Shown here: positions 1-11,880 of the stretch, one piece after another | Layout of the letters: each line of letters begins with the position of its first letter | Position numbering within the stretch: position 1 is the first letter of the stretch | Source: Limonium bicolor | Lineage: Eukaryota > Streptophyta > Magnoliopsida > Caryophyllales > Plumbaginaceae | Direction of reading: 5' to 3' | Length of the DNA: 64,000 nucleotides | NCBI GenBank assembly: GCA_023374045.1 | Contig: CM041776.1 | Coordinates: 46,134,171-46,198,170, forward strand | Made by a program: the position numbers and the translations under genes | Notes under the pieces: model-generated | Databases searched by the model: none | Seen by the model: the letters and a program-made list of their open reading frames with translations, nothing else | Told to the model about the DNA's origin: nothing

Positions 1-1339
1 AGTCCCGGACCAGGTGTTGTTTTTCACCCGAGAGTTATTTATTAATGAGTTGGTCCGGGACTTAGGGTAAGGACCAAGTCCCGGACCACACCCAGAAACC
101 CTACAGAGAGTATTGTTATTTTTAAAGGTTGTAATGATGGGGTTTGAATGTTAATGATGTTATAAGATGTTAAGGCTTGTTGGTGGCATATAAAAGGCCC
201 TAGGAAGTGTGAGAAAGTGTTAGAAGTGATTGAGAAGTGAGAACTCAAATTAATAAAAGTAAAACCGAGAAAACGGGATAACGGGGTAGGTAGCTACGGG
301 AGTAACATTTTATTGTGTTCCGTATGATGTTTTTATTAATAATAATGTTTTGGAACATTATCAGAGAGTCGTGCGTGACCCGGCTTGGTGATGTGACACG
401 GTAAAAGTAAAAAACCCCGTGTGAAAGGTATGATTTTCTCATGCCCCGTATGCTAACCGAGTTACTCTGATTTGTGTGTTTGTGTGCCGGCTTAATCAAG
501 ATTAAAAAGCATGAAAATAATCCTTGTTTGATTATGTATTCCTTGATGTATGTTGAATGAACTAACATACTTGTATGCCGGGTGTGGTCTAACATAGTGT
601 AAAGACCGACTCATAGTGAGTAACGTTCGGGCTTAGATCCGTAGAACGGAACGATGCGTCTATATACTAAACGAAAATATGCAAACACACACAAGCTATC
701 GTTAAAGTATAAGCGATAACGCAAACATATGAACTCCCTAAACGTGAGGAGATGAACGGGTTGAGTAATATACCCATACGGTTAGAAATACCTTACTGAA
801 ACAATCCACGAAATAATTATGAGTGGAGAGATAAATGAACCTCCGTCGAGAGGATTGAAGTTAATCCAATAATGTGAACTTATAAGGAAGGTAAAAGAGA
901 CCTAGGGATTAGTAACTCCCTTGAGACATGGTCGACCTCCGATAAGAGGGTTTACCCGGTATAAGAATATAACCGAAAGTATGAGTATATGTATTGTAAA
1001 GGTAACTCTACTAAAACCTAAGATAAACCAAACTTGAGTAATGTTCCCTAAGTCATTAGAAACATCGAGAATGATGCTTCTAGACTAATATACATGATAT
1101 AAATTATAACTCCGAGAGAGGAGTATATGGGAATGTGAGTAGTCCGAGAGTAGTCGGACCTATGTAAAAGAGTAGGAACTAAGAGAGAGTTCCGTGAGCT
1201 AGTTGAACCTTCCCACCATGCTAGACCCAGTAGGGTCGAAACCGGGGAAGTAAGACTATGCTAGAGAGCCATGAGTTTTGGCTTAAGTGTGTAATAAGAG
1301 TAACAAGCGTGACGTAGGAGACCTGTATGTCTCGAGAAT

Positions 1340-1535
1340 CTACAAGAGCTTGAGTATGAATAACCCAAGAGTGTGGGTGATAATGAGTATAAATAACCCG
1401 AGAGAAAGGGTGAGTATATGTATGTAACCCAGAGAATGGGTAAGTATAAGTATGGGTAGCCCAAGAGAATGGGTGTGTATACGAATAAGTAACCCGAGAG
1501 AGAGGGTGAGGTATTGAATAAGTAAACAAGGCATA
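1340..1535. repeat. Short tandem repeat in E0 LTR, about 36-bp unit
   Basis: Roughly five degenerate copies of a unit like 'gagtatgaataacccgagag' followed by 'aaagggt'. Each carries a small accc/gggt dyad. The ORFs crossing it on the minus strand are repeat artefacts. Confidence 0.7.
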
Positions 1536-1772
1536 GTGAGGAATAACCCTCAATGCCTAAGAGTAACCAGTTACCACTAACAACATTGTTATGTTGGTTA
1601 GGAATCGTGTTCCGTGATTGAATGTAGATTCCTTGTGTGATATACATATATATTGTATTGCCATGATGCATGTTTTTGATTAAAATGAACTCCATGTATA
1701 TCCGACCCAAAGTAGTCGGCGTACCGCGGTTAGCACGCGGTATATGCGAATTTCATGCGCAGCGTAAGCTGA

Positions 1773-1784
1773 CCCCCTAGGGGG
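1773..1784. promoter_or_regulatory. Conserved CCCCC-TA-GGGGG dyad of the LTR
   Basis: The perfect palindrome ccccctaggggg is flanked by 'gcgcagcgtaagctga'. Equivalent dyads with similar flanks occur in both E1 LTRs (10231-10240 and 20753-20763) and in the E2 LTR (25982-25991), each about 380-500 bp from the LTR edge that adjoins the PBS. The function is unknown; an RNA hairpin in the transcribed part of the LTR is possible. Confidence 0.5.
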
Positions 1785-4700
1785 AACGTTTTTAGTGTGC
1801 AGGTACTTGAAGCTGACCACCGTTCGAGAGAGTAGGACGGGGACAGTTATGAAGCGTGGGTAGTTAAATCGTAAATACTTATGCATTTAAATGAGGTGTA
1901 AGTCCGAGTATGTTATCGGCATCCGTATTTTGTAGACTCGGTATAGTAAAGAAGTGAAATGAGTATTGTATTTGTATGAAGTACTCGGTTGATCCAGTCC
2001 ATCAGACCGTTACTGTATGTGAGATAGGCCTGGTTAGCCATAGGGTGGCTAACGGCGTTGTTTCACCCCTCGTTGTAGTTAGAGTTCCGCTGCGTGAGTA
2101 AGAGTAATTGGTGTCAAATAAAGAGGTAATGACGAGATTAACGGTTGGTGTGTTACACCACCAGTACCACGCACTTGCCAGGGCAAGTGCAGTAAGGACA
2201 AGAACATGTAGAGGAACCCTAACACACCACAGGTACATAGTAATGTACCATGACCGCAATGAAGCGACTACAGGATCACACATCCTAACAACTGGAAGAA
2301 TAGAAACTTGGAAAGGCCTAACAGCCTGACCATTGTATTAAGGACATCCAGTCAGCAAGAAGCTGGACTGGTCAAAACCTCGGACATGGCTAAGCCATGA
2401 AGAACCTCTTTTAACACTGAACCGTTATTTTTCAAAAACCCAACCTTTTCTTTCAAAACTACAACCTTTCTTTTAAACCTTGGATTTTAAAACCAAACCA
2501 ACATAATTACGGTGAGTATCATAGAATGATACAAGAGGAGTTGACAATAGAATACTTCACCTAGGCGTGTGACGAACACTACGAGTGTACCCAAATATGG
2601 GATGTGGGACGACCGCACTCCGAAGGAGCTTACGGGCCTGATATATAGTTGGAGGGTGGTAACGTATCAACAGGCACCCCACGTATGTATACATGTAGTG
2701 CACGAAACACGGGAAGTAGTCAACTCCGTTCTACGGACCGTCAGTAAATTCAAACCAGAACAGCTGGATACCTCAGACGATCAAGGAGAAGAAATAAACA
2801 GTTACGTAATAAGTATAAAAAACTTAGAGGATCCATCTGAGATAAGGAATAAGAACTAAAAGTGCAAAGAGCACATACTAGTAAGTATAGACATTGGATA
2901 TGTCTTAAGGACTTTAAACAATACATGACAGCTGGAAAGTATATCCAGCCCAACACAGTAAGGCAAATGCCTAATGTGAACGCCACAACGTTCAACAACG
3001 GGACGGAGTTCCCAAGAACAAGTACAAAAACTACCAGAGAGCATAATCCATCATTGGAGAGGATGTTAAACCTAGTCAAGAATACTAGGGGGAACTACAA
3101 ACGGTCTACCCAAGGACGGGAGACGCTATAACCCACAAAGGGATAACTCAAAATACAATACCACAAGGCGGTATAGTGATAACATATCATAAACATTAGC
3201 CGGATGCAACAGCGTAACCAACAATACCCAGGAGCGATCCTTGAAGGGTGTCTGGATTAACAACAGTTGTACAAGCAGCATGATAAGAGCACGGAAGCTA
3301 GAACGAACATTCGGTTAGGACACCGAAGGGATTTCGCATAACGAGAAATACCCTAAATCACAAAAGGCACTGATTAGCACCAGATTGCCTAAAGGGCCTC
3401 CCATGAACGGAAGCGTGATGTCCGACTTACCATGGAGCCCAGCAATACCTCCAACCTATGGGTATACAATGAGTGGAAAACATATAAGCAGCTTGCAAAG
3501 AGCATAGCTTGCAGCAATTTGGCTTAAAAGCCATGAACCAACTACGTTATGTAAACAAAAACGGTTGGAAACCCACACCATTTAATAACAAGACTCGCAA
3601 GAGATATTGCTTCATACGGCAAATAGATCGTCAACTGAACAACCCAATTAAAGCTCAACATAGAGAGCGGCTTGGAGTAATGGCTACCTCAATGTCACTG
3701 TCACTAGAGCACCAGCCTAGTATATAGCTGACGAGCTTTTAATTTCCCTTCATGCCTTCTGTAGAAATGGTAACACAGAGGCATAAGAATCATGATAATG
3801 CCAACAATGGCCTAGTCCACACTTGGACACTACGGGAAACTTGAGGAGGATACCTCTTGTAACCGAAGACCATCAACGTGGTGAAGATGTGAACCCTTAC
3901 AAAAGGCTTCCATCAACAATAGCAACAAAGCATGTGCATGTAGATATTGCCAAGAGGCGATTGAACACACAATTACGGTCTAAAAGAGTAAGTATACTCC
4001 ATATGCAGTACATAAAGAATACTGACATAGTAACCTTGCCATGAGGCATATGAGTGGAGATAGACCCCTCAACAAGAACTTTCATTTACCAATGATAGAG
4101 TACTCCTCAATTAGAGAACGGGACCAGAAAACCCTTGAAGTTTCTTGGGATGTCCCGGTGATGTACATACCAAAAATAAATTGCACAGCTAGAGCCTATA
4201 ACTAATGCTTAGCATCGAGGAGACAATAATTGTCAAAACAATCGATGTGAATGCACATTGCACACATGAATGACAAATGCTCAAGAGAGCTTGTAACTCG
4301 ATAAATTACTTCATCCATTATCAACCAAGATACTTGGTAAATTGTATCTTAAATGGTGAAGAAATATGAGGTAAGCTAACCTTCACATGAAACCTAAATT
4401 GGAATAAAACATCTCCACATTGGAAAGATGGTAATATTGTGGTATGCTACGACAACCGACATACACACGAATATAAAGAAACCCTCGGTGTATTCACACC
4501 ATAAGGAAATGGTGCCAACGATAATGGCAATGAGTAAAGATAGACTACCACAGTAACGGAATCAGTAAAAACGATGTTGTATAATGAGTAAGAATATGGT
4601 GCGCAACAGCGACCGCTATGAGGAAGTAGTTAGACAAGACACGGAGTATAAGTACGAGATGATAGGCAAAAATATTCTTTCCTATCACATAGTGACTTAC

Positions 4701-5593
4701 TGTCAAGCGTTTACGCCTCTGCACTCTGTATGACTGAGTGTTTTGGTATTGCACTTGTGCAACTAATGATCTAATGGGATAGCTAGGAATATAGAGAATG
4801 TAAACCGTAGTAAACCCTTCTTTTCACCAACGAACATGGCATAAGCCAGTTAAGCAAGCTCAGCAACAAACTGTGCGGTCTAAGGCCAAAGAAGCACGAA
4901 GAGTGTAAAACACACTAACAATCACAAGATGTGAATTCTGTTGGAATAAAGGTGAAAGGAGACTTAAGAAAGTCACTAGGACCACACATAGAAAATGCAA
5001 GGTCATACAAGCAAAGAACACTTGTACTGAACTGGTATAATTTCAAAAGCTAGTGACAACAGAGGAAGCACTACAACTAAGTAGTGACTTAACCTCGCCC
5101 GACAATAAGTCGGAGGAGCTTAGCGAATGATCGTGGAAGTAAAAATAGTATGTACGATAGATTGCCAGAGAGCTGGTCATAAATCTAAACTCATTGAGTT
5201 CAAGCACGGTAAAAGAATACCATCTTTGTTTAATAACCTTATTCCCACAATAGAGGATAAAAAGGAGATGTGTAGCATATTAAGGATAACAAGAAGGGTG
5301 AGTAACCCAAGTTATCAGGGTCACACAGCAGAAGCTAGTGGGCCCTAGCTAGGAGATTAATATACCTAGTAAGTATGAAAGAATGGCTACCAATGCCTTG
5401 AAGCCTGATAGGGTAGAACCGAATTAATTATGAGTTAAATAAACCCATATAGGAATTCCTAGTGCAAAGACTAAACCATTGGCATGGTTAAGACCCTTTG
5501 ACCAGAGCACAGTATATATAGACCGTAGTGGAGCTAAATGCTTCAGAGTGCCCGAATTAAATAACCAATGTTTAATAATAATAACATATGGTA

Positions 5594-5630
5594 GATTACG
5601 TGGGCGTAATCCCTTTTAAGGGGGGTAGAG
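5594..5630 (+). promoter_or_regulatory. Stem-loop with internal polypurine tract (E0)
   Basis: The sequence reads gattacgtgggcgtaatccc then ttttaaggggggtagag. It closely matches the motif in E1 (minus strand, 14104-14138) and in E3 (54546-54580 and 62315-62350). The TAATCCC/GGGGGTA arms can pair around a TTTTAA loop. It lies about 1.2 kb upstream of the true PPT and may act as a second plus-strand primer or as an RNA structure. Confidence 0.5.
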
Positions 5631-6821
5631 TGAAAACCGCTTAATATAAGTTTCATGAATAAAACCTTAAACTATAATGTGCATAGCATAAATGAGAATC
5701 AAATTGATGATTGGTACTATGTATATAAACATTGTATTCATTCATATTGTAATTGTGGTAATTAGGCACCAGAGATGCAAATACCATAGAATGATATACC
5801 TACCTTGTAACACTATGTAAGTATTAGTAAAGAAGAGTAATGAGTAGTGGACGGAGCTCCACAAGTATCGTAGCCTTTGAAGAAGTAGTACAACTAATTG
5901 AGAGTAATTGATGAATGACGTTCACGAGTATGTATTCATAGGTAAATTATTGGAAGCAAATTAAAGATGACTAAATTTCATAGGTATAGTATTCCTTAGT
6001 CAGAATATTGGAGATGATGGAGAGTAATGGATGAAAGTAGCGAAGGTTGATGAAATGAGCATTAGGTATTGAATCGCGGAGTAAGCATTTGGGAAGTAGA
6101 GTGAGGATGATTGATGGACTGATTCCATCCTTTGGAGATGTATGAATTCGTAATCACGACTAGAAGGAGTAAAAAGATTGAAAATGAAAATAGTTATATT
6201 ATTTGTTTGTTTGAAACTGATGTGGAAGTCGAACTTGATCCTGATCAGATCAAGGGAAACCGAACACAAATTGGGGTGGAAAGATAGTTCAACACTGATG
6301 CTGATCACATCAGGGTCAAATGATTCTTGAAGCTCCCCTTAAGTGGTCACAGAATCACGCATAGGATAGATGTAATGAATATAAATTGAAATTTGGAGTT
6401 GTATGCTATAGGAAGATTTCTAATTAGCTGCTGGAAGGATTTTCCTTAGACTGAGAATGAAGATTTGGTTAGAAGCTTATATCGGAGAAGATAGTAGTAG
6501 CATGTTGTATTATTCCAAGGGCAGCGGGACATAGAGGAGTCCTGTGTCGAGATGACCTGAGTGCCTGCAGAATTGTAATGTGTATTGCATTGCTTGGGGA
6601 TAGCTTTGCACTGTATGTATGTATAAACCTTGTAGAGTAACCGGATGGTTGGATGTGATGCGGATTGGAGTAATTAGGTATATTGGTATGGTATGGAATG
6701 TAGAAACCTTGAGTAATGAATTTGGGAATTGTAAGGAGGAGGAATGTATGGCTTTGGTATTAGGCAAGCATAAAGGAGTAAGTATAGTAATCCTATAACC
6801 TCGAACAACTTTGAGGACAAG

Positions 6822-6839
6822 TTCTTAAGGGGGGTAGAT
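6822..6839 (+). promoter_or_regulatory. Polypurine tract of E0
   Basis: ttcttaaggggggtagat lies immediately before the LTR start 'tgaatacaccgacc'. The same sequence precedes the E1 3' LTR on the minus strand. Confidence 0.8.
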
Positions 6840-9730
6840 TGAATACACCGACCTTAAATATAGTTATTAAAATTATCCTAATAGGTATTTAAGGGCTTAA
6901 TGGTGCTTAAGTAATGTTGGAAAGGAAGAATAAATCCAAAAGAAATAAAGGAACACTTAAAAAGTGAAAAACGCTAAATAAGCGTTAAATAACCATAGGA
7001 GGTATGAGACCTCGGTTAGCGTATTATATGAATTATAAGGGATTAATAAGGCCTAAATAATATACGGGAACAACTCCCGAAGAAACGGATCCAAAAAACG
7101 CACTAAAACGCTAATAGAGCTTTAGCGCACGTTTATCGAGGAAACCCGAAAACGTGATTCTATGTGGTCAAACAAACCAGAAAAATTATAAATCATTAAA
7201 TAAAAATTATTAGGCATTAATGGAAGCTTAATAACCAATAAAAATAAAGAAACGAGAAAATTCCGAAAAACGGGCCCGGTTAGTGAATAGTACCGAAACC
7301 GGTAAAATAACGGGCGTTTTCTATAAAAGACGAAAAACGCTCCAACTAGTAGTAATGTGAGGGGCCGGTTTTAATGAGTTATTTACCCCTCTCTCACACA
7401 CTCACACAACTAACAAAAAATAAACCAAAGCAAAAACACAAATAAAGTAAAAAGGGAAGGGGGAATACTCTCTCACCTCTACTCCCTCACACCTCACGTA
7501 CTGCACTCCCTCCTCCTTCTCTGATTTCTCTCTTCCTTCTTGCGACAGCCATGGCGATTTGCCAAAACCTCACACAACCCTCCTCTTCTCCCCTCTTGTT
7601 GAAGGCTCAATCCTTCTCCAAATGCAACAAAAATTACACCATTAGATTCCCTTGCAAAGGAGATCATCTTCCTCCTTTCAAAAATAGAAAACACCCATTT
7701 TAATCTCCATGGGTATTCTCATTTGAAGGTTTGAGACTACCATTGGAAGCTCCTCCTCTTTCTTGATGTTTTAAGGTAAAAAAGTCTTGAAACTCCACCT
7801 TTTTCTAGCCCTTATGGCAAAACGAAAATACAAAACTTAGCCTTGTCTTGTGCTTTGTGTACCAGCCGATTTTGGCTTCTTCCAAGGGCTAGAAATCTCA
7901 CTCTCTTGCTAACCAAGTACCTCACTCATTGGTTGGAAGGTAATGCTCTTTCTAAACCCTAAAAACATCTAAATTCTAGGGTTAGTTAAGAATGAATGCT
8001 AAGTTAGAATTTATGTATTGGTATGGCTGTAGCATTGGAGTGTGGACTCCATTTGGAAACAGAGAACAGAAGAAGGGAAGGAAAAGGAAGAAGAAAGAAA
8101 GAGAAGGGAAGAAAGAAAGAGGAACTAAATCACAAGGTAAATGCATTACCTTGAGCTAGATTTGTATGGTGTAGTGTAACAGTTTTGAGTATTGGAAATG
8201 AGTAGTGTATATGAGAATGAATAATAAGTATGTTGTAGTATAATGAGGAAGATAATGTAAGAGTTTTTAAGGTTTAAAAGATGTTAAAACGGTAAAACAT
8301 TGGGTAATGTATGTGTATGTGCAGGAAAAAAAATATTGTGGTATAGTGTGTAGAATGATGTGTGACTTGATATGGGCATTGGGATGAATGTGTGAGCTGA
8401 AAATGTATGTGGGCATGTTAAAAATATAGGGGAACCTCTGCCAAATTTGTATGGAAATTGGAGGACTTAGATGTGGAAGAAGAAGGATAACCTAGGTGGT
8501 AACTAGGTGTATTGGAGAGTTTAGTTGAGTAGTTTAGTATTTTGAAACAGATTTGGAGAAGAGCTAGTATGAGAATGAACTAGGATAGAGGTAATGCATT
8601 GAGGATGTTAGGAGTAGCATTAGTAGAGGAGTATTGAACGGTAAAGAAAAAAGAAGAATCTGTAACATTGTTGAAGAAGGAAAAACTATAACAGTGGAGG
8701 AAAACTGACAATGGAGTTGTTGTAACAGATTTGGATAGAGATGGATTAGGGTAGTCTTGATTGCCTAATTAGGGTCAAAACACCCTAGATTATATGTAGG
8801 AATATTGGGGAAGAGATTGGTAAAGATTGAAGTTGAAACAAAGCTTTAAAACTGGAATTTGCAACAGACTGGATTGGTCCTGGTTTGCAAACAAGTACAC
8901 AAACCAGGACCACCTCTTAAACTTGGTAGAATGCCTTCTCGCTGGAATGGTCATGGTTTGCAAAACAAGTACGCAACCAGGACCACCTCAAAAACTTGAC
9001 AGAAAGTATCGCCGAAGATGGTTCGGGTTTTGCAAACTAGTTTAAGGACAACAAACCCGGACCACCATAAAAACTTGACAGAACGTTCCCAAAGTGTTGG
9101 TCCGGGTTTACAAACTCGGACACAAACCCGGACCAACACAAAAATGCTACAGAAAGTGTAAAAATGGAATTTTACTTGGAGAATTGAGTGGTAATGATAG
9201 TATAAGGTAATTAGTAACTTAATTAATGATGTTTAAAAAGGTCATTAAGGGTAGAACAATTTTAAACAAGTATGAAGAGTTGTGAACAAGTTTTAAAAGT
9301 AATGAAGAGTAAGTAAACAATGTGTAAGTGTAAGAATTGTAAAGACATAGTAACTATAAGTCGGGAAATATAAAAGTTGAAACAAGTTAAGTTAATTATA
9401 GTTAATTAACCGCTCGATCGCATGTATGTGATAGGATTTGATTAGTTGAACACCAAAGAAAAGTCGATGAGTCCAATCACGGTGCAAGGTATGATTTCTT
9501 CATGCTCTGTATCCTAACCTGGTTACCCCGATTTGTGTGCTTATTTGATCACCTAAATAAGATAAATGCATGAATCAGACTATATTGCACTTACTTGTGC
9601 TTGTTTATATTGTTCTTGGTTATATTTCTCTTGAACAACAGTTTGTATAATTTCATGAATGTATAATGATATAAGTGTGATGTACTGACCTTCGTAGTGT
9701 TTTGTATATTATATTGTTTACTTGTGAGAA
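6840..9730 (+). mobile_element. E0 3' LTR, truncated at its 3' end
   Basis: The LTR begins tgaatacaccgacc directly after the PPT. The block 9478-9580 resembles 411-520 of the 5' LTR and the reverse complement of about 10965-11070 in E1. It stops at 9730, where the minus-strand E1 LTR starts; comparison with the 5' LTR suggests about 1.5 kb is missing. There is no coding content. A CT-rich tract lies at about 7380-7520. Confidence 0.75.
8876..9139. repeat. Hairpin minisatellite in E0 LTR (GGTCC type)
   Basis: Four hairpins spaced about 75-85 bp apart lie near 8876-8911, 8948-8986, 9019-9066 and 9101-9139. Each has arms like ggtccgggttt / aaacccggacc around a 12-25 nt loop. ORFs across it are artefacts of the palindromic repeats. 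Confidence 0.75.
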
Positions 9731-10230
9731 TGTAACACCACCCCAACCGTTAATCCTATGCTTACCGTCTAATCGTCCTGTTAATCCACGAGTTCGCAGC
9801 GGAAGAATACTACTTACTTACTACGGCGGGTGAAACAATGCCGCTAACCGCCCATACGGCTAGCAAGGCTACTAATACTTACAGTGACGGTCTGATGGCC
9901 AATAGATACCGAGCTACTAAAACAACTTACCAATTACAAATACATTCACTACCAAGGATTACCGAGTATTCGAAGTGCATTCATTACAACCTTCCAAGTT
10001 TCCCAAAAGAATGAGTATCTACCAACTACTCATCTATACCAATCAATCCCTTCACAATATCCCAAAAGGTGTACCCCATGGTACACCGGCTATTCAAAAA
10101 TCTAAGCCATGTACTACTCAGTACACCGATCTCAAATTCATTGTTTACATACAAAAAGAAGACAAGAAATTAACTAAGTCTTCATCCGCTTCACCCTTCT
10201 CTTGCACCTGCATTTATATTAAAAATGGTG

Positions 10231-10240
10231 CCCCAAGGGG
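10231..10240. promoter_or_regulatory. Conserved CCCCAAGGGG dyad, E1 3' LTR
   Basis: ccccaagggg is followed by 'ctcagcaaattgctgcgcat', the same context as the dyads at 1773, 20753 and 25982. Confidence 0.45.
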
Positions 10241-11354
10241 CTCAGCAAATTGCTGCGCATAAACTCCGCATATACCGATTGCTAGCAAGGGTACGCCGAC
10301 TAATTGGCGACCGCTAAACATGCTTGTTCATTACTCATACATACATGCTTTACATACAATCATACATACATTACATACATCATTCACTTCAAGGCAACAA
10401 TACAATAGAGTTCACAATACTTACCTTCACAAGGTTAGCCAATTGTGCATCCGGGTTAATCGGAATGCATATTACTCTTTTACTCATTACTTACTTCTTC
10501 TTACTTACAATTACTTACTTCCTTTTTACTTTACTTACTCATTCTTACTTACTTACTTATACTCAAGTCAAGTCGTCGGGACCTCCGGCCTTGGGGACTA
10601 CTACCGTCCCACATCCGGGATTTACTTGACTCACTAATCCGGGATGCTACCCACTTAAGGGATTTGGGCCGCGGACCAGTTTAAGAGTCAGGAATTGGAG
10701 CCAACCTCTCGTGACTCCGCATCCTCACGCGTGGCCGAAACTATATCGGACTTCTACTCATTCCAATTTATTTACCAATTTAAGTTAGGAGTTAGCTTGT
10801 TAGGAACAAGTTAGAAGTCCAATAATAATAGCAAACTCGGTCACAGTACAATACAACATACATACACACATTCATATCATCCATACATTTCATGAATTAT
10901 ACAAACTAAGATTAAGAAAATATACATCATACAACACTACATATTCACAAGTAAGCATATTAACTCCGATTCGTGCATTTATCTTTATTGGTGATCAATT
11001 AGCACACAACACACAAATCAGAGTAGCCATGATAGCATTCGGGGCATGAGGAATTCATACCGTTCACCGTTGTACGTAATTCCAAACGTCCTTCCGTGTC
11101 ACAAATCAATCCTATTATACATACAATTAATGATTAATTTAACTATCATTAACTTAACTCCTACTTACTATGTCCTTACATTTCTTACACTTATACTTTA
11201 CTTACTTATTTTCCCTTTACTTAAGTTTCCATCCTCTTACTTAAGGTTTGCATGCTTACACACATATACATATACATATATGTATGGGTATACATATACA
11301 TATATATATACAATTATTATTTAAATTAAATAATTTTTTTTTTTTTTTTTTTTG

Positions 11355-11880
11355 TCAGGACCGGACTTGCGACCGACCTTGCAAGTCCGGTCCATTCCAG
11401 TAGCACCGGTACCGAATTCCTGGCCCGACCGACTTGCAAGTCCGGTCGCAAGTTCGGTCGCTTCCAGTAGCTCAGGTTGCGGAAATTCTTCTGGCCGACC
11501 GAACTTGCAAGTCCGGTCGCAAGTTCCGGTCGATTCCAGTAGCTATCCTCGGGAAATTTTTCTGGGCCGACCGACTTGCATGTCCGGTCGCAAGTCCGGT
11601 CGATTCCAGTAGGTTACAGGATGGAAATTTTTCTGGCCGACCGAACTTGCAAGTCGGTCGCAAGTTCGGTCGATTCCAGTAGGTTCGGGGAATCGGTCCG
11701 ACCGACTTGCATGTCCGGTCGCAAGTCCGGTCGATTCCAGTTACAGACGGGAAAATTTCTGCCGACCGAACTTGCATGTCCGGTCGCAAGTCCGGTCGAT
11801 TCCAGTAGCTCACCCGTCTTTGTAAGTCTGGGCTCGACCGAACTTGCAAGTCCGGTCGCAAGTTCGGTCCGGCCCAGTAT
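11355..11880. repeat. Palindromic minisatellite in E1 3' LTR, about 70-bp unit
   Basis: Eight copies, each carrying gaccgaacttgcaagtccgg then tcgcaagttcggtc. The flanking arms gaccgaacttgc/gcaagttcggtc form a hairpin around aagtccggtc. Spacers contain 'gattccagtagc'. The arginine- and serine-rich ORFs on both strands are repeat artefacts. Confidence 0.85.

Larger units (their letters stand above)
1..2157 (+). mobile_element. E0 5' LTR, 3' part (cut by window start)
   Basis: This is the end of a long LTR, recognised by its terminal bases (ggttggtgtgttaca at 2143-2157) and by similarity to the reverse complement of the E1 LTRs. Shared blocks include the region next to 'gaccgttactgt' (2006-2017), the block ending 'gcgcagcgtaagctga' near 1757-1772, and the 'ggtatgatt..ctcatgcc' block near 427-445. 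It contains no coding sequence. Positions 1-96 hold inverted copies of agtcccggacc/ggtccgggact. The corresponding part of the E0 3' LTR (about 9100-9730) is clearly diverged, so the element is old or recombinant. Confidence 0.75.
2158..6839 (+). mobile_element. E0 internal region, non-coding
   Basis: This segment lies between an LTR end (2157) and a PPT (6822-6839). No gag, protease, RT, RNase H or integrase motif is visible in any frame; the longest ORFs are under about 110 codons and unrecognised. The stretch 2340-2660 matches the reverse complement of 24280-24660 in E2 (for example 'acttcacctaggcgtgtgac' and 'gggacgaccgcactccga'), so E0 and E2 are one family. The usual tRNA-iMet PBS is missing. 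The sequence after the LTR ('gcacttgccagggcaagtgc', about 2170-2189) aligns with E2 sequence lying about 800 bp inside E2, so a 5' deletion is inferred. It resembles a LARD-type non-autonomous element. Confidence 0.65.
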
